Virus record (IMG/VR): IMGVR_UViG_3300037507_003668
Location: 1-60,065 of that record
Direction: 5' to 3' (one strand)
Source: a virus
DNA: 60,065 nucleotides
A program made the position numbers and the translations under genes. Shown in pieces: positions 41,041-47,476 of the stretch. Every line of letters starts with the position of its first letter. Within the stretch, counting starts at the first letter, position 1. The notes beneath the pieces were generated by a model, which saw only the letters and a list, made by a program, of their open reading frames with translations, was not told where the DNA came from and did not search any database.

Positions 41041-41991
41041 TTACTCGCAGATTGTCAATAAACTTTCGCGTGAAATCTTATTTATAGCAAGTTCTTTCAT
41101 CTTGAACTCAAAGTCGAGATGTAGATTGCCTTTGTAGTTGGCATAAATAGACGGCATCATAGTAGGAAAGTCGGCGTGAGCACGCGGATTTTTGCCGGGC
41201 AATGATTCGCTGAAATGAAACAACGGAATAACTCCAGTTGGCCAAGTTGATAGTGCTGTATCAAACGCAAACTCTTCGCTGGTTGAGTCTGGATTACACA
41301 TATGGTGCAGATTATCAAATGTAATTGGAATACCCAGTCGCTTGTATGTGTTTTCATATAATGCCATTACACTCCAACTCTTTAGTTTGTCTTCGTTCTC
41401 CAACACTAAACGACTACGCACACCGTCGCTCATATTATGATATACTTTCTGGAATCTATCTGTTGTTTCGGCATAGTTACCATTGTTATAACAGTTCATA
41501 TGAATATTAATCGGTGCTTCGTATGAACGAGGTAAATTAAGCATATCCATAATCATGGCGTGTTGATCCAAGTCTCGTATAGAGTTTTCAACAACTTTTG
41601 GATTTGGACTGGCAGGTACAACAAACTGGTCAGGATGCATGCTACAACGAATGTTATTGTCCTGTATGATCTTAGCGGCTGCTCTGAATTCCGAGTATAT
41701 TTCTTCGGCGTTATAAAAATCATCCACAGTAAACTCCAGATCTGGGTGCGTCATCAATGGAAAAACATTACTACCAATGCGGTAATTCCAGTTATTAACC
41801 GCACACTCTCCAAGAACAGCACGAATAGTCTTAATATTATTCAATGAACGATCAGCAAGCACTTTCATAGCAACCTTGCTACCCAACTTCTTATATTGGG
41901 CATATGTCATTACATTGAACTTGATTTTATGCTCTTGTAGTCCTGTATGGATACAGCATAGCGATGGAGTAATATTAGATGGTAAAATCAT
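41041..41991 (-). CDS. uvsE: UV damage endonuclease (UvdE)
   Basis: A 317-residue protein with the UvdE TIM-barrel pattern: SLCCIHTG near the start, RIGSNVFPLMTHPD, CSMHPDQFVVPAS, INIHMNCYNNGN, LVLENED, FDNLHHMCNP and FHFSES, whose His, Asp and Glu residues bind the metal cluster. UvdE nicks DNA on the 5' side of UV photoproducts and other lesions. TATAAT touches the ATG at 42000, so that start could not be in the mRNA; the ATG at 41991, 9 nt on, is more likely. Confidence 0.9.
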   Translation of the reverse strand: MILPSNITPSLCCIHTGLQEHKIKFNVMTYAQYKKLGSKVAMKVLADRSLNNIKTIRAVLGECAVNNWNYRIGSNVFPLMTHPDLEFTVDDFYNAEEIYSEFRAAAKIIQDNNIRCSMHPDQFVVPASPNPKVVENSIRDLDQHAMIMDMLNLPRSYEAPINIHMNCYNNGNYAETTDRFQKVYHNMSDGVRSRLVLENEDKLKSWSVMALYENTYKRLGIPITFDNLHHMCNPDSTSEEFAFDTALSTWPTGVIPLFHFSESLPGKNPRAHADFPTMMPSIYANYKGNLHLDFEFKMKELAINKISRESLLTICE

Positions 41992-42000
41992 AGCATACAT

Positions 42001-42026
42001 ATTATACGGTAAAATGCTGTTGTCAA
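42001..42026 (-). promoter_or_regulatory. Possible promoter of uvsE, short spacer
   Basis: On the minus strand TATAAT (42001-42006) is a perfect -10 box, with TTGACA at 42021-42026 only 14 nt away. The spacing is short, so the -35 call is weak. A leaderless start at 41991 would follow. Confidence 0.45.
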
Positions 42027-42036
42027 ATCAATAAAA

Positions 42037-42058
42037 AAGAGCCTCGTGTGAGGCTCTT
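42037..42058 (-). terminator. Rho-independent terminator
   Basis: A 9-bp stem (42037-42045 with 42050-42058) with a four-base loop and a T tail on the minus strand, placed after the outer-membrane protein gene at 42085. Confidence 0.85.
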
Positions 42059-42084
42059 GATTATAACCAGTTTATGATATGTTA

Positions 42085-42801
42085 TTAAAACTTGACGGTA
42101 ACAAATCCACCAAGCCAACTATTGTTGGTTGTGACAGAGTTGTTGAGGTAGTTATGGCGATAGCCAGCACCAACAACAACATTCTTGGCTTCATACACCA
42201 AGTCCAGTTTACCAGTTAGGTAATAATACGAATCCTTGACTGGGCCACCACGGCGCTCTGGTAGAGCATCCTTGGCACCAACCCATCCAAGAGTAGCAGC
42301 AGGAACCAGCTTGAATCCCTTGGCGAGCAGGAAGAGGTTGATTGGCTGGCTGAGAGAGCCTTCAGCAAACACCTGACGCAGATTCAGGTCATATCCTGCT
42401 GCTACGGTTGGGCTCAAAAAAGCATCGTAAGCCAGAGATCCGAACACTTCAACACTATAATTTGTTTCGCCCTTTGCTGGTGCAGCCTTGGGGTAAAAAT
42501 ATCCCACGCCACCAACCTTGAGTGTAGTTGCCTTGTCAATAGTATATCCTTGAGTCAAGGCCACATCAAGTTCACGAACGGTTGTATTTAGATTATCAAA
42601 ATCCCATAGACCGACGACACTCAAGCTGGTCTTAGATGGTAGATTGACGGTGACTTCGGAAGTACCTACATTGGTTCCTCCAGCTACACCACGAAATACA
42701 TAGTCACTCTCAAATCCAGCAGTAGCCGATACTGTCTGGGAGAAAGAAACTGATGTGATCGCAATCAATCCTACGATTAGTTTAGTAATATATTTCTTCA
42801 T
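42085..42801 (-). CDS. Exported outer-membrane beta-barrel-like protein
   Basis: A 238-residue protein with a clear signal peptide (MKKYITKLIVGLIAITSVSF, cleaved near SFSQT or SVSA) and alternating amphipathic beta strands that end in a C-terminal Phe (GGFVTVKF), the signal for outer-membrane insertion by BAM. ATAGFESDYVFRGVAGG resembles the start of a family of bacterial barrels of unknown function. A phage gene for a host outer-membrane protein is unusual and could block superinfection or alter permeability. A promoter and a strong terminator show single-gene expression. Confidence 0.8.
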   Translation of the reverse strand: MKKYITKLIVGLIAITSVSFSQTVSATAGFESDYVFRGVAGGTNVGTSEVTVNLPSKTSLSVVGLWDFDNLNTTVRELDVALTQGYTIDKATTLKVGGVGYFYPKAAPAKGETNYSVEVFGSLAYDAFLSPTVAAGYDLNLRQVFAEGSLSQPINLFLLAKGFKLVPAATLGWVGAKDALPERRGGPVKDSYYYLTGKLDLVYEAKNVVVGAGYRHNYLNNSVTTNNSWLGGFVTVKF

Positions 42802-42853
42802 ATTTATTTTATATTTAGTTATTATTCTTCACGGTTTTCGCAAAGTACCGATA

Positions 42854-42882
42854 ACTATATGATATAAAATCTTTTATGTCAA
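42854..42882 (-). promoter_or_regulatory. Sigma70-type promoter of the outer-membrane protein gene
   Basis: On the minus strand TTGACA (42877-42882), 17 nt, TATAGT (42854-42859). The leader to the ATG at 42801 is about 45 nt. It starts just downstream of the tmRNA 3' end. Confidence 0.55.
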
Positions 42883-42891
42883 TATATAAAA

Positions 42892-43272
42892 TGGTGGACG
42901 TGAGGGGAGTTGAACCCCTGTGCTGTATAATATAACTACAACCATATACATGCTTATCTCTTATAATCCGACTAAGTTTGGTAGAGCACCACTTAGAAGT
43001 TGAGGACTCGTGTTTCTCGCTGTTGTTACGACCCTCGTCCTTACAACAGCAAGCAGATGGTCGAGCGTTTTATTCTATATATCTGCGTCAATAGATAAAA
43101 CGGGTAGCAACTTAGGCTACAGCAACTTCGCTCTTACGGCTTACGCTTAGGAACGATGTCTTAGCAAGATTTCTCTTAGCATTTATTTTTTCCAACGGGT
43201 ATTATACAGAGACATTAGACTCTGTGCATGCGGACTGCATCTACACTATATAGTAGAATCCAGAACACGCCC
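42892..43272 (-). ncRNA. ssrA: tmRNA (transfer-messenger RNA), 381 nt
   Basis: The 3' end reads GGTTCAACTCCCCTCACG then TCCACCA, a T arm and CCA, and the 5' end GGGCGTGTTCTGGATTC. The two ends pair as a 7-bp acceptor stem with one G-U pair. The conserved AAGCATGTA element lies before the T arm. The mRNA-like part most likely resumes at GCT (43178-43180) and ends at TAA (43112-43114), giving a 22-residue tag starting AKRNLAKTSFL and ending KSEVAVA. An alternative start at the second GCT gives 17 residues. The tag is long and ends in AVA rather than ALAA. tmRNA rescues stalled ribosomes with SmpB. Confidence 0.9.
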
Positions 43273-43290
43273 ATAATAAAAAATAGAAAA

Positions 43291-43461
43291 CGTGTAGGGG
43301 CTAGGTGTTTGGGCACCGGCACCGGAAATACATTCGGGTATTTCATCCTATCCCAACAACTTCGGCTATTTAGACAAGAATAAAACTTGATGCCTACTAT
43401 GATGTTATGTGAGAATAGTCGCAAGTTTTACAAACAACGACTCTTTTAACTACCCTACACG
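43291..43461 (-). ncRNA. Candidate structured RNA upstream of the tmRNA
   Basis: The 327 bases between the tmRNA and the next gene hold no good coding frame. On the minus strand the ends CGTGTAGGG and CCCTACACG (43453-43461 and 43291-43299) pair perfectly and extend by TAG/CTA after a two-base bulge. Inside are hairpins at 43417-43442 (AGTCG/CGACT) and 43325-43344 (GAAATA/TATTTC). A U-rich stretch follows the closing stem before the tmRNA starts. A promoter lies upstream. Family not recognised. Confidence 0.5.
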
Positions 43462-43492
43462 CTTCTAAAAGTGATTCAAAGAACGACAACTA

Positions 43493-43520
43493 TAATTATC
43501 TAGATATATGGTCTTGTCAA
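43493..43520 (-). promoter_or_regulatory. Probable promoter of the structured RNA and tmRNA
   Basis: On the minus strand TTGACA (43515-43520), 16 nt, TAATTA (43493-43498). The -10 box is imperfect. Transcription would start near 43486, just before the candidate structured RNA. Confidence 0.5.
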
Positions 43521-43562
43521 TACTTTTTATTTCAGGAAATTTTTATAAAAATTATATTCTGG

Positions 43563-43590
43563 TTGACATATACAATACTTAGAATAATAT
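43563..43590 (+). promoter_or_regulatory. Sigma70-type promoter of the RNA-repair operon
   Basis: TTGACA (43563-43568), 16 nt, TAATAT (43585-43590), then nine bases to the ATG at 43600, which predicts a leader of about two bases. It is the only plus-strand promoter of this class in the region and drives three genes. Confidence 0.7.
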
Positions 43591-43599
43591 TTTATTTTT

Positions 43600-43953
43600 A
43601 TGTATAAACTATTTCTTGATGATGTAAGAGAACCAGAACAAGTGACTTGGGTAAAACTACCAGATGGTCCTTGGGAAATTGTGCGTAATTATGATCAATT
43701 CGTTGAGCATATCTCAAAGAATGGCATTCCATCGTTTGTTGCCTTTGATCACGACCTTGCAGAAGAGCATTATGGTGCCAATCCAAGAAGTGAATTCAAA
43801 GAGAAAACGGGATATCATTGTGCCAAGTGGCTGATTGAAAAGTGTATGAATGAAGACACAAACTTTCCACACTATGTTGTTCATAGCATGAACCCAGTAG
43901 GAAAGATGAATATTACCAGTTTGGTTGAAAACTTCAAGAACACCATCAAGTGA
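43600..43953 (+). CDS. Cyclic-phosphate processing receiver-domain protein
   Basis: A 117-residue protein with LFLDDVREP (residues 4-12), FVAFDHDLAEEHYG (about 46-59) and a later HSMNPVGKMNI. The DDxRxP start and the DHDL turn match the receiver-like domain predicted to process cyclic phosphates in RNA repair systems. The usual phosphorylation Asp site is replaced by that pattern. It overlaps the phosphoesterase gene by four bases (GTGA). Confidence 0.78.
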   Translation: MYKLFLDDVREPEQVTWVKLPDGPWEIVRNYDQFVEHISKNGIPSFVAFDHDLAEEHYGANPRSEFKEKTGYHCAKWLIEKCMNEDTNFPHYVVHSMNPVGKMNITSLVENFKNTIK

Positions 43954-44600
43954 AAAAGATCAGCCTTAAAAGTGCAGACCAAAAGATGTGGTTTGTTTCC
44001 GATCTGCACCTTGGTCATAACAAGCCATTCATTCTTGGCCCAAGAAACTATTCCAATATAAATGAAGCATACGAACATACGCACAAAATGTTGGACGAAC
44101 ATATCGGACCAAATGACATTGTGTTTAATCTCGGTGATGTTGTGATTGGTGCATTTGATAATTCTCTAGCGTATGCCAAAAGAATTGTGCATATTCCGTG
44201 CAAACATCAGTATTTTATTTGGGGAAATCATAATGCCGGAATTCAACAGATATACGACGATTATAGAAAAGAACTAGGTTTATTGGCGGATGATATTGAA
44301 ATGTATCCTCTCACAATTCCAAACACAAACTTTACTTTTCTAGGACATTATGCAGAAATAAGTATAGACACCAAAAAAGTTGTTCTTACCCATTATCCAA
44401 TTGCTTCGTGGCACGGCATAAGTAAAGGTGCTTATAATATCCACGGTCATTGTCATAGAAATTTAAAGGAAGATCTTTCTCTTGCTAGACTTGATGTTGG
44501 TTGGGAATGGAAGAGACGCCCCGTGGAATGGAGCGAAATTGTAGAAGAATTAAGTCCAAGAAAAACGATTCCTCCAGATCATCATGGTAAAGATGAATAA
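43950..44600 (+). CDS. Calcineurin-like metallophosphoesterase
   Basis: A 216-residue protein starting at GTG 43950, which overlaps the upstream stop. Motifs: FVSDLHLGH (D-x-H), FNLGDVVIG (GDxx), FIWGNHN (GNH), VVLTHYPI and IHGHCHRN (GHxH). The form resembles phage and RNA-repair phosphoesterases such as 2',3'-cyclic phosphodiesterases. A role in trimming RNA ends before ligation is inferred from its neighbours. Confidence 0.86.
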   Translation: MKKISLKSADQKMWFVSDLHLGHNKPFILGPRNYSNINEAYEHTHKMLDEHIGPNDIVFNLGDVVIGAFDNSLAYAKRIVHIPCKHQYFIWGNHNAGIQQIYDDYRKELGLLADDIEMYPLTIPNTNFTFLGHYAEISIDTKKVVLTHYPIASWHGISKGAYNIHGHCHRNLKEDLSLARLDVGWEWKRRPVEWSEIVEELSPRKTIPPDHHGKDE

Positions 44601-44605
44601 AATTT

Positions 44606-45088
44606 ATGAAAAAACTAATACACAAGGATGGCAATCTACTTACTGCAACAGACGTTGAAGTAATTGCTCATCAAGCCAACTGCCAAAACATATTTGGCGC
44701 AGGTATTGCTAAGAGTATAAAAGAAATGTATCCCAAGGCATATCACGCAGATAGTATGGCATACAAGGATGGCAAAGCAGTGCTTGGAAGTTATAGTTTT
44801 TGTCATATGAATGGCAATCCTTTCAAGAAGATATTCAACCTATATGGGCAAAACTTGTATGGCTCAAAAACCAGAATGACAAACTACAATGCGTTGTATG
44901 ATTCTCTTGAAGGAATGAAAAACTATCTAGTAGAGAATGATGAAGATTTACCAGTTCCAAATATTGGATTTCCATATCTTATGGGATGTGGCCTTGGAGG
45001 CGGCGATTGGAGAATAGTAGAAAGATTGATTGAAGTTGCCTTTCACAATTATGAAGGTGATATAATAATCTATAAATTCAAAGGATAA
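44606..45088 (+). CDS. Macro-domain protein (ADP-ribose-1''-phosphatase-like)
   Basis: A 160-residue macro domain. AHQANCQNIFGAGIAKSI (about 26-43) is the ADP-ribose phosphate-binding loop, and PYLMGCGLGGGDWRIVE holds the second GxGGG loop. The N-C-x-x-x-x-G-A-G-I form is close to Poa1p-type enzymes that remove the phosphate from ADP-ribose-1''-phosphate, a by-product of tRNA 2'-phosphate removal. It could instead reverse ADP-ribosylation by host defences. It closes the operon before a strong terminator. Confidence 0.86.
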   Translation: MKKLIHKDGNLLTATDVEVIAHQANCQNIFGAGIAKSIKEMYPKAYHADSMAYKDGKAVLGSYSFCHMNGNPFKKIFNLYGQNLYGSKTRMTNYNALYDSLEGMKNYLVENDEDLPVPNIGFPYLMGCGLGGGDWRIVERLIEVAFHNYEGDIIIYKFKG

Positions 45089-45091
45089 TAA

Positions 45092-45117
45092 AAAAGCCCC
45101 GAGAAATCGGGGCTTTT
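45092..45117. terminator. Bidirectional rho-independent terminator
   Basis: An 11-bp stem (45092-45102 with 45107-45117) with a GAAA loop, and T-rich tails on both strands. It ends the plus-strand operon and the convergent minus-strand gene at 45139. Confidence 0.9.
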
Positions 45118-45138
45118 GTTTTTAGTAAATTTACTTAT

Positions 45139-45825
45139 TTACCAAGTAACAGTTACCATTCCTGCACCACCGGTTCCCTCGGTTTTGACAGGAGTACTGC
45201 TTTCTCCGGAGTATCCGCCGCCACCACCGCCGCCCGGCAAATCACCATCGGTTGCGGTGATGAGTCTTGAACATGGACCTGCATCGTAATATGCAGCATT
45301 TCCACCGTTTCCGCCGCCCGCTGCTGCTCCAGATGCACCAAGAGATCCGGTTGGAGAGTGACCAAATTGGGAGAAAGATGCACCCGTGTCCAATCCATCT
45401 CCTGCGGCGATTCCATTTCCTAGCCCGCCAGCCGCTGATCCGCCGCCAGCAGCGCCATAATTTCCATATGCGCCCAAGAATGTTCCTCCTGTTCCTCCTG
45501 TGTATTTTGTACTTCCGGTGTTAAATGCCGTTTGACCGGTAATTGTTCCGTCGGATCTTCCTCCAGCAGCCTGAAGACGAATTACGCTGGCAGATATAAA
45601 ATTGGATACTCCACCATTTCCAAGACCATCGGAGTTTGGTACACCGACATTTATTGTGTACGATCCAGATGGAACCGTAAACGCTATTGTTGCATAAGAA
45701 GCACCGGATCCCCCAGTACCGTTAGTATTTCCGTTTCCACCGGCTCCCCAGCACGAAGCAGTAACGTTTCTCAGAGATTCTGTGACGGCTAATGTTCCGG
45801 ATGTATAGTATGTTGTTGTAGGCAT
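45139..45825 (-). CDS. Glycine-rich tail-adhesin-like protein
   Basis: A 228-residue protein made of Gly-rich runs (GGNGNTNGTGGSGAS, GAAGGGSAAGGLG, GGGGGGYSG) between short beta strands. This matches the polyglycine sandwich of phage receptor-binding adhesins, in which Gly runs form the core and the loops bind the host. No signal peptide is present. It would be at the tail fibre tip. The assignment rests on composition. Confidence 0.66.
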   Translation of the reverse strand: MPTTTYYTSGTLAVTESLRNVTASCWGAGGNGNTNGTGGSGASYATIAFTVPSGSYTINVGVPNSDGLGNGGVSNFISASVIRLQAAGGRSDGTITGQTAFNTGSTKYTGGTGGTFLGAYGNYGAAGGGSAAGGLGNGIAAGDGLDTGASFSQFGHSPTGSLGASGAAAGGGNGGNAAYYDAGPCSRLITATDGDLPGGGGGGGYSGESSTPVKTEGTGGAGMVTVTW

Positions 45826-45912
45826 AATTTATGATATGATTATTGTTCAGTTATAATTATAATATAGTTTCAATAAAACTTAACTTTTGTCGTATATACG
45901 AAATATTCTACT

Positions 45913-46320
45913 TTATGGTAAGTTTTTGTCTGAAATATCTAACGGAGTTGGCGTGACTTCTGGGGATGGAGGTGGGTTTGCCCACGGAGGAGGTAAATAC
46001 GCAATTGGAGGATTTATCATGTTTTCTATTTGCTGATTAATATCCGCTTGCATCTGACTTAACTTATCTGGCCCTATAGATTCTTCGACCCACTCTTGAA
46101 CCATAGCTTCTGTGAGTTGTTCGTATGGTATAAATGGACGACTGCCGGAAACGAATGGAGCAATTGTTTGTGCACCGAATGTTTGGTGGCTATAGCTACT
46201 AGATACAACCTCTCGTGTTCCAGTATAGTACCAATGTACTACATATACAACGTTTTCTAATCCATTTTGTTGTGTATATGTTTGCAGTGTAGGAAATGTC
46301 CAAGCGTATGTGGTTGCCAT
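45913..46320 (-). CDS. Probable virion protein with Pro-rich tail, 135 aa
   Basis: A beta-rich N-terminal part (YVVHWYYTGTREVVSSSY) followed by a helical region and a Pro-rich C terminus (PPPWANPPPSPEVTPTPL). The first part recalls conserved phage proteins found near tail genes. No confident family. It shares the Pro-Thr tail style with genes at 4442 and 58334. Confidence 0.6.
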   Translation of the reverse strand: MATTYAWTFPTLQTYTQQNGLENVVYVVHWYYTGTREVVSSSYSHQTFGAQTIAPFVSGSRPFIPYEQLTEAMVQEWVEESIGPDKLSQMQADINQQIENMINPPIAYLPPPWANPPPSPEVTPTPLDISDKNLP

Positions 46321-46350
46321 AAGTTTAATTTTTTAAGTTTTATATAATAA

Positions 46351-47205
46351 CTAAAACTTCTTATTTCTAAAGCGTTTTGCTGCTTGTCCCTGAAACTTTC
46401 TTATGTCTGTTCCTGCGTTCGTTTTTAGGAACTCTATGATCTTTTTCAATACTTGCATAAGCATTTTGACATCTTCTTTGGCATCGTGCCATCCATCAAT
46501 CTTTACTCCAAGTGCTTGACCTAACTTACCAAGGCTTGAGCTATAGCTTTTGTATTTTGTTTTAGCGAGCAGTCCATCAAGCACTTGTTTGGCTTCTGGA
46601 TTTGTTTCTAATGCTTGTAATGCTGGGATGAAGAAGAATCTGGATATATTCACTGTATCCAACACAGGATATCTCTTCATTGGCGGCAAGCCGTGTAGTT
46701 TTCTTCTCGCCGCAATAACTTTCATATCAAATGTAGCGTTGTGTGCTAGTATCACAACATTCTGATATCTATCTAAAAACTTCTCAAACTCAATTAGTGC
46801 TTCTTTTTCATCAAGCTTTTCTGCGTTTGGTACATCATAGCCAGTCATCTTTAGTGCGTCTCGTGGATGTAGATCTGGCTTACCATACTTCTTTTCTCTG
46901 CGTGCCATTTCTTTACCAAGATGTTTTGCTTCAGCACTATTTGGATCATTCAATGCGTTGTTCAATGCAGGTCCAATGTTTATCTTTTTGCTAAACTCGC
47001 CGATTTCATTAAATGTTGAACCATCATATACCATAGCAGCAATATGTGTTACTTGAATATATGATGTGTTTGGTTCTAAGCCAACGGTTTCTGTGTCAAA
47101 CAATACTATTGTTTTACCGTCAAACTGCAAAAACTTTTCTAATACTTCACGTATATTGAAGGAATATAGCTTGGCTTCTTTTAGTATGTCTTTGAGTTTG
47201 ATCAT
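46351..47205 (-). CDS. DEDDh 3'-5' exonuclease (DnaQ-like)
   Basis: About 284 residues from ATG 47205, three bases after TATTTATA. The frame is open to 47250. Catalytic residues: FDTETVG (Exo I, D and E), ILAHNATFDMK (Exo II) and WHDAKEDV (Exo III, the h-type His and Asp). It removes nucleotides from 3' ends of DNA or RNA, as in proofreading or RNase T-type trimming. The N terminus (MIKLKDILKEA) is a helix before the domain. Confidence 0.86.
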   Translation of the reverse strand: MIKLKDILKEAKLYSFNIREVLEKFLQFDGKTIVLFDTETVGLEPNTSYIQVTHIAAMVYDGSTFNEIGEFSKKINIGPALNNALNDPNSAEAKHLGKEMARREKKYGKPDLHPRDALKMTGYDVPNAEKLDEKEALIEFEKFLDRYQNVVILAHNATFDMKVIAARRKLHGLPPMKRYPVLDTVNISRFFFIPALQALETNPEAKQVLDGLLAKTKYKSYSSSLGKLGQALGVKIDGWHDAKEDVKMLMQVLKKIIEFLKTNAGTDIRKFQGQAAKRFRNKKF

Positions 47206-47231
47206 ATCTATAAATATAAAGATATAAAAAA

Positions 47232-47255
47232 AGAGGGTGGAGAAATCCACCCTCT
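47232..47255 (-). terminator. Rho-independent terminator
   Basis: A 10-bp perfect stem (47232-47241 with 47246-47255), GAAA loop and a seven-base T run on the minus strand. It follows the 23-aa gene at 47278. Confidence 0.9.
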
Positions 47256-47277
47256 ACTGGTTTTCTTTTTTATTGGC

Positions 47278-47349
47278 TTATTTTGAGTAATCTTGGTCGA
47301 AAATAATGACCAAGCCCAAAACTGCCCAACATACAACGGCTGCTACCAT
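47278..47349 (-). CDS. Very small membrane protein, 23 aa
   Basis: A 24-codon frame starting MVAAVVCWAVLGLVIIFDQD, essentially one membrane helix with a charged end. A strong AGGAG lies 8 nt before the ATG and a strong terminator follows 23 nt after the stop, so it looks like a complete transcription unit. No family can be recognised at this length. Confidence 0.5.
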   Translation of the reverse strand: MVAAVVCWAVLGLVIIFDQDYSK

Positions 47350-47476
47350 GATATGTTTCTCCTATCTTAGAGCCACAGACCCATAGGTTTGGTGGCTGTT
47401 ATAACTGAGCATATAACTATATACCCGATATTATAATAAATCGCTAAAATAGCAAGTATATTTTACTTTTTATAAA

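Noticed and set aside
43414-43468. On the plus strand AATAGTCGCA is followed by a short frame (ASFTNNDSFNY...) ending in TAA, like a tmRNA tag site.
   Set aside because: No plus-strand tmRNA ends are present, and the AGTCG/CGACT match is explained by a hairpin of the minus-strand RNA. The real tmRNA is on the minus strand.
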